DNA of 64,000 nucleotides from Arthrobacter sp. MYb214 (lineage in GTDB: Bacteria; Actinomycetota; Actinomycetes; Actinomycetales; Micrococcaceae). Of this stretch, positions 18,724 to 26,028 are shown in pieces. Location of the stretch: positions 186,001 to 250,000 of the forward strand of contig NZ_PCPZ01000005.1 of NCBI RefSeq assembly GCF_002979865.1. Reading direction: 5' to 3'. The stretch's first letter is position 1. Each line of letters starts with the position of its first letter. Made by a program: the position numbers and the translations under genes. The notes under the pieces were generated by a model, which worked only from the letters and a program-made list of their open reading frames with translations, had not been told where the DNA came from and did not search any database.

Positions 18724-19325
18724 GTAGCACCGTGTTCCCTTCGCCTCAGCAGGGACCGGCCGTCATGGAAGGCCAGCTGCACCGGGTGGTCGACGGAAGC
18801 GGATTCCGGATTACTCACCAGACCCACCTGTTATCTGGGACTTTGCAACCAGCGTGAGCGGAGGCCAGAGGGCCCACCGGACGGGCAGTTCGCGGCGCGG
18901 GGATGTTCAGGCAGATGTATGGCTATGGACCAGCTTCTTGCGCTGCGCTGGTTAAAGGCCCGTCGATGGCAGGCCGGCGCTCCAGATATCCCGGAAGCTC
19001 ATCGGATCCCCAGCAGGTGGCCAGTGGGCCTCAGTGTAGACCATGCTGGCAGGATGTGAAGCCCAAGAAGAATCGTGGCGTCGGTAGCGGTTCCGTGTGC
19101 TTGGGTCGGGCGCACCACGAGGTGCGCGTGCACCTCGTACTGGTTTTTCGGTATCAGCCGGTGGATAGCGCGACGCTGGCTGCCAGATGATAATGAACGG
19201 AGTCCCGGTAGCTGCATGCCCGATACTGTTGAGCGCTTTTGCCAGTGGCTCAAGGGCTGAGTGGAAAAACTGCCACCGTCTGGATATGTCTTTTATCCGC
19301 GAGCTGTATCAAATAGGATGTATTT
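18724..19325. other. 602-bp intergenic region
   Basis: No frame here has a recognisable family or good start context. It contains a small perfect hairpin at 19117-19138 (9-bp stem, 4-nt loop). The region ends with an AGGATG box for the small membrane gene at 19326. Confidence 0.4.
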
Positions 19326-19481
19326 ATGAAGACCCTGTTCGTTGTTTCTGCCATTCTTTTTGCTGTTTGTTCGGTGCTTTCCTTTAGCGGAAATCCGATG
19401 GTTGGCATCTTTGCGGCCGTGGCCAGCTTGTCATCGCTGGCGGGATTCTTCGTGGTTCGAAATCGCGAGGCGAAGGCTTAG
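19326..19481 (+). CDS. Small membrane protein (51 aa)
   Basis: ATG 19326, preceded by ATAGGATG, opens a 51-residue frame that begins MKTLFVVSAILFAVCSVLSF, followed by a second hydrophobic segment ending SLAGFFVVRNREAKA. It has two predicted transmembrane helices with a basic C-terminus. Good start context and codon use support it being real. No family is recognised. It sits 53 bp before YaeQ. Confidence 0.55.
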   Translation: MKTLFVVSAILFAVCSVLSFSGNPMVGIFAAVASLSSLAGFFVVRNREAKA

Positions 19482-19520
19482 CCCACGTACCTCTCGTCGA
19501 TGGAGCCGTGGCGTTCACGG

Positions 19521-19543
19521 TAAACTCGAGAACTATGGCTATC
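19521..19543 (+). promoter_or_regulatory. Leaderless-type promoter for yaeQ
   Basis: A TAAACT box (19521-19526) is followed after 8 nt directly by the ATG at 19535, without a Shine-Dalgarno sequence. This is the typical spacing of actinobacterial leaderless transcripts (TAnnnT about 7 nt before the start codon). Confidence 0.45.
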
Positions 19544-20077
19544 GGCGCGACTATACACACCTTTGAAGTTCAACTTGCTGATGTAGATCGCGGGGTTTAC
19601 GAGGATCTTTCGCTCCGTGTTGCGCAGCATCCGTCAGAAACCGATGCCTACATGGTCACCCGTGTGCTGGCCTACTGCCTCGAATATGAAGAAGGCATCG
19701 CCTTCTCGGCCGGAGGCGTTTCCACCGGGGAAGAGCCAGCCATTTTGGTCAAGGACCTGACCGGACTCATCACCGCGTGGATTGAAGTCGGCGCCCCCGA
19801 TGCCCAACGCCTGCATTTGGGCAGCAAGCGGGCAGACCGCACCGCCGTCTACACGCACCGCGATCCTGCCAAGCTTCTGGCTTCTTGGCGCGGCAAAACG
19901 ATCCACCAGTCGCAGGAGATCATGGTGCGCTCCTTCGACCCCAAATTCATTGATGCAGCGGCCCAAGCATTGACCCGCCGCAACACCATGTCCGTCTCGG
20001 TGACCGAGGGGCAAATCTACCTTGAATTGAACGGGACGAATCTGGAAACCCAGTTCAGCACGCATGAGATTGAGTAG
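19535..20077 (+). CDS. yaeQ: YaeQ family protein
   Basis: A 180-residue protein with the YaeQ (PD-(D/E)XK-like) features: MAIGATIHTFEVQLADVDRG, ETDAYMVTRVLAYCLEYEEG, and WIEVGAPDAQRLHLGSKRAD. Start ATG 19535 fits the family N-terminus; an upstream GTG (19508) would add nine unrelated residues. YaeQ in E. coli is a suppressor of an RfaH defect, with unclear biochemical function. The residues D-x..E and Q/K of the nuclease-like core appear preserved. Confidence 0.88.
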   Translation: MAIGATIHTFEVQLADVDRGVYEDLSLRVAQHPSETDAYMVTRVLAYCLEYEEGIAFSAGGVSTGEEPAILVKDLTGLITAWIEVGAPDAQRLHLGSKRADRTAVYTHRDPAKLLASWRGKTIHQSQEIMVRSFDPKFIDAAAQALTRRNTMSVSVTEGQIYLELNGTNLETQFSTHEIE

Positions 20078-20174
20078 AAAAGCTTAATCTCTGATTCAGC
20101 TCAGTGTGGGGTCGCAGTCATCAGCGCGCAGAAACATGGCCGGTGTACACCAATGACACCGACGGAAGTGCTCC

Positions 20175-21377
20175 ATGAAACTGCGCAATATCACCCTTGG
20201 CACGGCAACTCTGGCTTTGGCCGTCACCCTGGCAGCTCCCGCCGTGGCTGCTCAGATCGAACCGACTGGATCTGATCCACTGATCATCGGCCACCGCGGA
20301 GCAGCAGGCGTGGCACCGGAGAACACCTTGGCTGCCATCAAGGCAGGCAGCCAGTCCGGCGCCGAATTCATCGAAATTGATGTGCAGCTGTCCAAGGACG
20401 GAGTACCGTTCATCTTCCACGACGGTACGCCCTCCCGCACCACGAACGTGGCAGAGGTCTTCCCTGACCGCGTCAATGACCCCATCACGTCATTTACCTG
20501 GGAAGAACTGCAGCAGCTCGATGCCGGTTCCTACTTCTCAGACGAGTTCGAGGGAACGAAAATTCCCCATTTCGATGAGGTTCCAGGTGCACTGACCGGT
20601 GGCACGGGAGTATTCATCGAAATCAAGGATCCAGCCAAGTCCCCTGGCGTGGAGAAGCTGGTAGCCGACGCGCTGGCTGAGGATCCTGAATGGAAGGCAC
20701 TGGCAGAGGCCAACAAGATCGAGGTCCTTAGCTTCGACGCAGCATCCAACCAGATCTTTGCCCAACTGGCACCTGAAGTACCACTGCAGCAGCTGACCGG
20801 AACCGTGCCTTCTGCCGCGGAACTGGCAACCTACGCGACCTACGCGGATTCTTTCGGCACTAGCTACCGCACCCTTGACGCCGCCGGTGCGCAGCGCGTG
20901 AAGGACGCAGGCTTGGGCCTGGGCGTCTACACCGTCAACGCCGTCGAAGCAGCCGATGCTGCACTGGCCCTGGGTGTTGAGCGAATCACCGGCGACTTCC
21001 CAGCACAGGTGAACCGCCACATCGCTGGCCAGAAAGATTTCCCTGCCAACAATGGCGTGGTGATTGCCAACGCGATCAATGACGTGCCGGGAGATGACAT
21101 CGCCCCGGAAAATGGCGAGCACGTTATCCTGGAGAACACCGGAAAGCGCACCATCGATGTCAGCGGCTACATCATTCGCGATGCCGCTAACAACATCCTT
21201 GAAATTGGAGAAGGATACGAGCTGGAGACAGGAGATCAGCTGCGCGTGTACTCGGGTCCGGGTACCAACAGCGAAGAAGCCTACTACGTGGACGGACCGG
21301 GAATCCTGAACAACGGTGGCGACTCGCTGGCGCTGTGGGATGCCAAGGGCAAGCTCACCGATACCTTCGCGAACTAG
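20175..21377 (+). CDS. Secreted glycerophosphodiester phosphodiesterase with lamin-tail domain
   Basis: A 400-residue exported protein. The signal peptide (MKLRNITLGTATLALAVTL, cleavage near AVAA) is followed by a GDPD domain with HRGAAGVAPENTLAAI (catalytic His), EIDVQLSKDGVPFIFHD (metal Glu/Asp and second His) and VFIEIKDP. It hydrolyses glycerophosphodiesters, giving glycerol phosphate. From about residue 290 a lamin-tail domain is visible (VILENTGKRTIDVSGYIIRD, then LRVYSGPGTNSEEAYYVDGP), a surface-attachment module. Confidence 0.9.
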   Translation: MKLRNITLGTATLALAVTLAAPAVAAQIEPTGSDPLIIGHRGAAGVAPENTLAAIKAGSQSGAEFIEIDVQLSKDGVPFIFHDGTPSRTTNVAEVFPDRVNDPITSFTWEELQQLDAGSYFSDEFEGTKIPHFDEVPGALTGGTGVFIEIKDPAKSPGVEKLVADALAEDPEWKALAEANKIEVLSFDAASNQIFAQLAPEVPLQQLTGTVPSAAELATYATYADSFGTSYRTLDAAGAQRVKDAGLGLGVYTVNAVEAADAALALGVERITGDFPAQVNRHIAGQKDFPANNGVVIANAINDVPGDDIAPENGEHVILENTGKRTIDVSGYIIRDAANNILEIGEGYELETGDQLRVYSGPGTNSEEAYYVDGPGILNNGGDSLALWDAKGKLTDTFAN

Positions 21378-21411
21378 CTCTAGGTAGAGCGAACCCCCGG
21401 GAACCATTGTG

Positions 21412-21465
21412 GACTGCTCCCCAGAATTTGGATAGGGAAACCAGTACTACTTCCGGGGAGCAGTC
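21412..21465. repeat. Imperfect inverted repeat, terminator or IS-end relic
   Basis: GACTGCTCCCCAGAA (21412-21426) pairs with the 15 bases ending at 21465 at 14 of 15 positions. The sequence resembles IS3-type terminal repeats, but the 28-bp interior holds no gene. It may also be the terminator of the phosphodiesterase gene. Confidence 0.4.
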
Positions 21466-21595
21466 TACAAAAATGGGGCGGTTTTCCGTATTAAGGCAGG
21501 CAACCCGCCAGCACTTGGGCGACGCTGACGGGTTTCACCAGCGTGAGGCCGCTCTTGGGGAAACGAACTCAATGCCTGACTGGTGACTTTTCGTA

Positions 21596-21611
21596 ATTGG
21601 CCTAGGCCAAT
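21596..21611. repeat. 16-bp perfect palindrome
   Basis: The sequence ATTGGCCTAGGCCAAT is a perfect palindrome outside any gene. Confidence 0.35.
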
Positions 21612-21813
21612 AGCTACTGTAGTTGCAGGAGAGTGAAAGGTGAAGTGGGCGGGGATAAAATAAAAACTTTTCCCAATTCCAAAAATTCTCTAGGCGTTAT
21701 GGGCTTGACGAAGTATTCTGTGCATAGGTTTCACGCCGGACTAACGTTTTTTGGGGAATCGGAAGTCTTTGGGGAGATGGATGGGGATCCATCGCCCAGC
21801 GCAAAACTCGCAA

Positions 21814-21849
21814 CCAGCCCTCGTTGATGATCGAATCAGCGAGGGCTGG
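21814..21849. terminator. Terminator-like hairpin
   Basis: A 10-bp GC-rich stem (21814-21823 with 21840-21849) is extended by four inner base pairs. T-run support is weak. Confidence 0.4.
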
Positions 21850-22456
21850 ATTAGTTTAAGTGACAACACGCGGGTGGATTCTCACGAGCAACAAGGCCGC
21901 ACTCCCCAGTACGGGTCGGGATTTGAATCTGTTGTGGATTCCCAATGAATCAGACCAGCCTCTTTGCCTACACCTCGCTCGACGCTAGGGTGATTGATAG
22001 GCGGCCTGACCCAATGCACCGGGAAGGGTCCGCTGTGATCGGTTGCACCGTTTGTTTGCCTTCTTGCTTACCGTTTGTTGGCAGCAACTGTAGCTGGGAA
22101 CCCCTATCGGTGGTTCCGGTGTTGTAGTAGGCTCCGGGACCACCGCCAGCTTGGAACGCGGACACTAGCTGTTTGGATTCAGCTAGTATGAGAACGACGG
22201 TCATGGATGCCGTCAGTTTGGTGATCCGTAAGTGCAAGCGAAACTGCGACTGCGATCTTTCGCCTTGTCTTCGTCATTGTTGTATGTACGTTGTTGGAGA
22301 GTTCCATCCGGTTCCCGCCAAACGACTCGATAACTGTAACCGTGCTTTAGCTCTCGTCGTTGTACCGTCGCCACTTCTACCTTTAACCCGGTTGTTCTAT
22401 CTTTAATGCAACAGATCCGGAGTTTAAGGCAACAAGCCGATTTGAGATAAGAAAAA

Positions 22457-22481
22457 CCCCGGAATCACAAGGATTCCGGGG
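22457..22481 (-). terminator. Terminator, probably of the displaced tRNA-Ser 3' end
   Basis: A 10-bp perfect stem (22457-22466 with 22472-22481); on the minus strand it is followed by a T-run. It sits directly beyond the duplicated tRNA fragment at 22491-22515. It probably was the tRNA-Ser terminator before the island inserted. Confidence 0.75.
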
Positions 22482-22490
22482 CTATTCAAC

Positions 22491-22515
22491 GCGGTGACGG
22501 TGGGATTTGAACCCA
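22491..22515. repeat. Distal att core: duplicated 3' end of tRNA-Ser
   Basis: The 25 bp are identical to 25200-25224, the acceptor and T-arm portion of the intact tRNA-Ser(CGA). Identity stops abruptly after the final A. This is the direct repeat expected from tyrosine-recombinase integration into a tRNA 3' end. Confidence 0.88.
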
Positions 22516-22619
22516 TTATCCTATCCGCGCCATTACTGCTAGCTCCCGAATATCCCTTGTGTTTACTGGCATCTGGGCTCATTGGCTCACAGGTGCGCAC
22601 CACGTCCCACAGGTATTCC

Positions 22620-22646
22620 TGCACCAAAATGCACCACAGTGCACCA
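22620..22646. repeat. Three TGCACCA repeats at 10-bp period, candidate integrase arm sites
   Basis: TGCACCA occurs at 22620-22626, 22630-22636 and 22640-22646, exactly one helical turn apart, just after the integrase stop codon. The same motif recurs twice at the other island end (25131-25148). Confidence 0.65.
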
Positions 22647-22649
22647 CCG

Positions 22650-22931
22650 TTAGAGCTGTTCGGCGCGCTGCTTGCTGAGGGCTTCGACCACGTTGTCGAG
22701 GTCGTCGGGGAACAGTGCCGCGTAGGTGTCCAACGTGACCTTGGCCGACTTGTGGCCGAGCATGCGCTGTACCACCTTGACGTTGGCCCCGGCGCTGATT
22801 GCCAGCGATGCCGCCGTGTGCCGCAGGTCGTGGGGCGTGACCCTGCGGAACGACTTGTCGGACGCCTGGGCTCGCTTCACGGCTCCGGTGAACCATCCGG
22901 TCTTGGCGTTGCCCGGGTTCGCCCCTCCTAC
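22650..22931 (-). pseudogene. Tyrosine recombinase (integrase), C-terminal fragment
   Basis: About 93 codons are left. The catalytic C-terminus is preserved: HDLRHTAASLAISAGANVKV (Arg box with His-x2-Arg), VVQRMLGHKSAKVTLDTYA (His and the nucleophile Tyr). The frame is closed upstream by a TAA at 22932-22934. Nothing of the core-binding or arm-binding domains remains, so this is a truncated gene. It lies 135 bp from the distal att repeat, the normal place of an integrase in a tRNA-targeted element. Confidence 0.88.
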
Positions 22932-23119
22932 TTAAGTAGTATTTACGCCGTTCTTATTTAATGGTGATTATTAAACGTGCTCGTATCTGAGGCAATTCGA
23001 TCCAGACCGAGGACTTTTGTTGCGGAGGCTCGATTTCGGTCGACCCCCGCTTGGCACGGCAGATGATGCGCCGATCTTTACGAAGATGTAGATTTCGATT
23101 CATTCAAAAGGTGATAGTC

Positions 23120-23869
23120 GTGAAGCTCAAACTTCACTCGATTGCGGTCAGGTCAAATGAAGACCACTGCATTCCAATCCCAACATCAAGACAACAATCC
23201 AGCTCCGGGGTCACGTACCTCGCGATCGCTTTCGTGGCAATCGCTTCCCTGGTCCTGAGCCTGAGTACGGCTTTGACTCAGCCAGCGGCGGCCGCTTCGT
23301 CTCCGGCTGTGACCAGCATCGCCAGCTTCGGCGAGAACGCAGAGATTCTGTCGAAGTCGGAGGCCCTCCAGTTGGCCAAGAATGCCGATCTTCCAACAGA
23401 GTCGCTCTCAGGTCTGAAAGTTGACCGTTCCGGCGTCCAAGCATGGTCGATGTCAGACGGGACATCGTATGTGAGCTACCCGCTCGTCGGCGACGGCGTC
23501 CAGCTCGCCACAGTCGGTGCACTCCTGGACAACTCAGGCAACGTTGCGCAGCGCACAGAGATGGCTTTCGTTGGCGACGATGCATCTGGTCATGCCCGCA
23601 TGTGGGTTGACGGAAATCTGACCATGGACAATCAATTGACCACTGCTGACGCGGCAAACAACGTCACCACATATGCCGGTTTCTGGGACAAGCTCAACAA
23701 CTGCCTTGCCAACGCGGGCATCCCTGGCTGGGTTATTACCGCCATCACTATCGCCTGCGCGGCGGTCTGCGTAGGAACCGTTGGGCTCGGCTGCGTGGGC
23801 TGCATCGCGGCAGCTGCGGGCGTCTGGGGCGGCCAGGTCGGCTATTGCATCGACCAGGCCCAGAAATAG
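23120..23869 (+). CDS. Secreted precursor with C-terminal six-Cys hydrophobic domain (bacteriocin-like), paralogue A
   Basis: GTG 23120, behind AAAGGTGATA, gives 249 residues. A long basic N-region precedes a hydrophobic signal (TYLAIAFVAIASLVLSLSTA) and a likely cleavage near QPAAAAS. A soluble region of about 110 residues follows, containing ARMWVDGNLT. The last 55 residues are very hydrophobic, Gly/Ala-rich and have six Cys at 195, 213, 217, 225, 228 and 243. The overall plan (exported leader region plus Cys-rich C-terminal peptide) resembles halocin C8-type bacteriocin precursors, whose N-terminal part acts as immunity. That function is inferred. Paralogue B starts 12 bp downstream. Confidence 0.7.
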   Translation: MKLKLHSIAVRSNEDHCIPIPTSRQQSSSGVTYLAIAFVAIASLVLSLSTALTQPAAAASSPAVTSIASFGENAEILSKSEALQLAKNADLPTESLSGLKVDRSGVQAWSMSDGTSYVSYPLVGDGVQLATVGALLDNSGNVAQRTEMAFVGDDASGHARMWVDGNLTMDNQLTTADAANNVTTYAGFWDKLNNCLANAGIPGWVITAITIACAAVCVGTVGLGCVGCIAAAAGVWGGQVGYCIDQAQK

Positions 23870-23881
23870 GAAGTGGTCAAC

Positions 23882-24574
23882 ATGAAAAAGATTTCGAAAG
23901 CAATCATCGCGATGGTTGCAGGCTGGGGGATGCTCTTCGCGGTTGCTAGTCCGGTCAACGCTTCCGAAAGCTCGTTCTCAACCAACCGGCCGCTTTCGGA
24001 TTCAACTGTTGAGCGAGCGATCGCAATAGCTGAGCCGAGTTTCGACGCTCAGCTGCGAAACGGCGCAGAAGTCGATATCAAGCAGGCGAACGTCGCCCGG
24101 ATCAATGGCTCCAGTTCGTTGATGGTGGCAGTGGCTACGTCTGGCGACGGCCACGACGAGGGTTCGTTCGCCGTTGCCGTCGTCGACGCCGCGGGAGACG
24201 TTGTCCAGAGCTTTGCGCAGGTTCAAGCTACGTACACCAGCGACAGCACTGCCGATGTGAAGCAGTGGGTCGATGGGAGTCTCCTTAAGCAGTGGACTGT
24301 TGAAGCCACTCCCGAAGCTGAAGCTCAGGCTGCGAAGGCTTTGAGCGCCATGTCTCCTGCAGACTCGTCGGTGGGCGTTGCGGCCGCTGGTAACGAGGGT
24401 GTGATCAAGTGCCTCAACGCGCTGGGCATCTCCACCATGGCGGCGCTCGTGATCATCTCCACCTGTGCGGCATTCTGTGCTGTTACCGTTGGAACAGGCT
24501 GCATCATCTGCGTGGCTGGGTTCACCGCTGTCGCTGGCGCATCCGTAGGACAGTGCCTGAGCGGTGCCAGCTAG
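23882..24574 (+). CDS. Secreted precursor with C-terminal six-Cys hydrophobic domain (bacteriocin-like), paralogue B
   Basis: ATG 23882, after an AGGAAGTGG box, gives 230 residues with a clean signal peptide (KKISKAIIAMVAGWGMLFAV, cleavage near VNA-SE). The middle region shares with paralogue A a segment containing KQWVDGSLL. The C-terminal 54 residues have six Cys at 177, 195, 199, 207, 210 and 225, exactly the same spacing as paralogue A: C-x17-C-x3-C-x7-C-x2-C-x14-C. Sequence between the Cys differs, so this is an old duplication under conserved spacing. The likely product is a disulfide-stapled hydrophobic peptide released by proteolysis (inference). Confidence 0.7.
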   Translation: MKKISKAIIAMVAGWGMLFAVASPVNASESSFSTNRPLSDSTVERAIAIAEPSFDAQLRNGAEVDIKQANVARINGSSSLMVAVATSGDGHDEGSFAVAVVDAAGDVVQSFAQVQATYTSDSTADVKQWVDGSLLKQWTVEATPEAEAQAAKALSAMSPADSSVGVAAAGNEGVIKCLNALGISTMAALVIISTCAAFCAVTVGTGCIICVAGFTAVAGASVGQCLSGAS

Positions 24575-24595
24575 GCACGAGAAAGGAAACGGCAA

Positions 24596-24811
24596 ATGAC
24601 AAAGCAACCTAGCAATTCGTCTGCCGCCAGGAAGAGTACCGTGGTGGTGCTTCTGTTCCTTGCGGTAGCCGCGATCAACCTGCCACGGGTCCCTCAGCTT
24701 ACCGGCTACGCCGTGGTTGGATGGGCTGTTGGCGGAGTACTGCTGCTAGCAGCGCTGATCCTGGCGTTCACCAACTACCGCCACCACTCAAAGACCAGCA
24801 CTTCACGATAG
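24596..24811 (+). CDS. Two-helix small membrane protein, candidate immunity protein
   Basis: ATG 24596, preceded by AAAGGAAACGG, encodes 71 residues with two hydrophobic helices (about residues 14-31 and 38-60), a polar N-terminus and a basic C-terminus (TNYRHHSKTSTSR). It follows paralogue B by 21 bp in the same orientation and is likely co-transcribed. Small membrane proteins in this position usually protect the producer of membrane-active peptides. No family is recognised, so the immunity role is inferred from position only. Confidence 0.6.
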   Translation: MTKQPSNSSAARKSTVVVLLFLAVAAINLPRVPQLTGYAVVGWAVGGVLLLAALILAFTNYRHHSKTSTSR

Positions 24812-25168
24812 TAGGTAACGCCGGCTCGTTCGTCGAATGAGCCGAGACGAGCAATGTCCAGATCCGCTGAGCCTAACCCGAAGAGATCCCCTTGCCGCAT
24901 ACAGCAGCAGGGGGACCTTTCTCTGTGCCCGGCTTCCTGAAGGCAAGCGCGCGCAGCAGGTGCGGCAGCCGGCGGGAGGCTAGAGATCTTTTTCGTCCTG
25001 CTTGCGCGATGCCCAGTATGGTCAATCTTCGTTGTGGTTCACCCAGTCGCAGGCGTGCGGGCCTGCATGGTGGTGGTAGCCGTGTTCACAACGAAGGATG
25101 GGCATGTCGTAACTACCCTCCGGTGAAATATGCACCATAAGTGCACCATGTCAGATCTTTAAAAGAAG
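24812..25168. other. Non-coding end of the island
   Basis: It follows the candidate immunity gene. A hairpin (24822-24844, 10 of 11 pairs) and a second weak hairpin around 24886-24925 followed by a pyrimidine-rich stretch may end the three-gene transcript. Towards the tRNA it holds two TGCACCA repeats. Confidence 0.4.
25131..25148. repeat. Two TGCACCA repeats near the tRNA-side island end
   Basis: TGCACCA is at 25131-25137 and 25142-25148, 11 bp apart and about 50 bp from the att core, matching the triple repeat at the other end (22620-22646). They are probable integrase arm-binding sites. Confidence 0.6.
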
Positions 25169-25194
25169 AAAACCCCTGGCTGACCAGGGGTTTT
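25169..25194. terminator. Terminator downstream of tRNA-Ser(CGA)
   Basis: An 11-bp perfect stem (25169-25179 with 25184-25194) and a CTGA loop, A-rich and T-rich outer ends in both directions. It ends the minus-strand tRNA and probably came with the island. Confidence 0.8.
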
Positions 25195-25197
25195 CAT

Positions 25198-25288
25198 TGG
25201 CGGTGACGGTGGGATTTGAACCCACGGTACGGGGTTACCGTACACAACATTTCGAGTGTTGCACCTTCGGCCGCTCGGACACGTCACC
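25198..25288 (-). tRNA. tRNA-Ser (anticodon CGA)
   Basis: The acceptor GGTGACG pairs with CGTCACC, discriminator G, and CCA is encoded (25200-25198). The anticodon loop CTCGAAA gives CGA, with a long variable arm as in serine tRNAs. Its 3' half is duplicated at 22491-22515 and served as the integration target. Confidence 0.94.
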
Positions 25289-25382
25289 AGACCTGATAAC
25301 TCTATAACGAACATCAGGCGAAAACAAAAACGAGAGCGCTGTTTTTGGCCTGAAGTGTTCCGAAACACATCAACGTCGGTTT

Positions 25383-25859
25383 CTAGCCGCGCTTGCTCCG
25401 GAAGAATTCACGCAACAGGTCACCGCATTCTTCTTCCTTGACCCGCGAGTACACCTCGACCCAATGGTTCAATCGCGGTTCACGGACGATATCGAAGACC
25501 GAGCCGCACGCGCCGGCCTTCTCGTCCCAGGCCCCGAAGACCAATTTGGGAATGCGCGAAAGGACTATTGCCCCGGCGCACATGGCGCAGGGCTCAAGGG
25601 TCACCACCAGGGTGCAGTCGGATAAGCGCCAGCCATCATCTTGTCCCTTGGCTTCCAAGGCCTTGACCGCATTGCGAATGGCGACCACCTCGGCATGCGC
25701 CGTGGGGTCCTTGATGGCCTCGCGCTCGTTGCGTCCGGTGGCCAGGACTTCGCCTTCGGGGGAGAGGATGACGGCGCCGATGGGTACGTCATCAGTGGCC
25801 AGCGCTTCGCGCGCTTCAGCCAAGGCGAGGTCCATCCAAGCATCAAATTCGTGCACCAT
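25383..25859 (-). CDS. tadA: Nucleoside deaminase TadA (tRNA-adenosine deaminase)
   Basis: A 158-residue zinc deaminase. The catalytic HAE motif is at His 55/Glu 57 (DPTAHAEVVAIRNA), and the PCAMC motif provides Cys 91 and Cys 94. In bacteria TadA converts A34 to inosine in tRNA-Arg(ACG), and this window carries two copies of that tRNA. The N-terminal DDVPIGAVIL segment and the C-terminal ECGDLLREFFRSKR helix are typical of TadA rather than cytidine deaminases. Confidence 0.92.
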   Translation of the reverse strand: MVHEFDAWMDLALAEAREALATDDVPIGAVILSPEGEVLATGRNEREAIKDPTAHAEVVAIRNAVKALEAKGQDDGWRLSDCTLVVTLEPCAMCAGAIVLSRIPKLVFGAWDEKAGACGSVFDIVREPRLNHWVEVYSRVKEEECGDLLREFFRSKRG

Positions 25860-26028
25860 AGTGCTTTCACTTTACGTGTTTTGGGACGGTAGCCGGGCGC
25901 TCGGAGTGTGGTGCACTGCGCACTGCACTGAAGTTTGCTGTTTCCTTGGGCACACCAAAGTGCTTTAACGGCGGGAAATCGGGGATATCTCTCGATTTGC
26001 CTGAGTCGGTGCTGATAGATTTCTACTT

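Larger units (their letters stand above)
21378..22456. other. Gene-poor region of 1.08 kb beside the island
   Basis: No frame here has convincing gene features. It holds an imperfect 15-bp inverted repeat (21412-21465), a 16-bp perfect palindrome (21596-21611) and a terminator-like hairpin (21814-21849). Short frames (60-89 codons) have no recognised family and no clear ribosome-binding sites. Confidence 0.45.
22516..25199. mobile_element. Small integrated island in tRNA-Ser(CGA) with two secreted Cys-rich precursor genes
   Basis: The stretch is bounded by 25-bp direct repeats (22491-22515 and 25200-25224), the second being part of the intact tRNA. It contains a 3' integrase fragment next to the distal repeat, TGCACCA arm-type repeats near both ends, two paralogous secreted precursor genes and a small membrane protein gene. 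Only 2.7 kb remain and the integrase is truncated, so the element is probably no longer mobile by itself. Confidence 0.85.

Noticed and set aside
21480-21586. Short frame after the IS-like repeat as an IS transposase start
   Set aside because: The 35 residues from ATG 21473 show no transposase helix-turn-helix and end at a stop.
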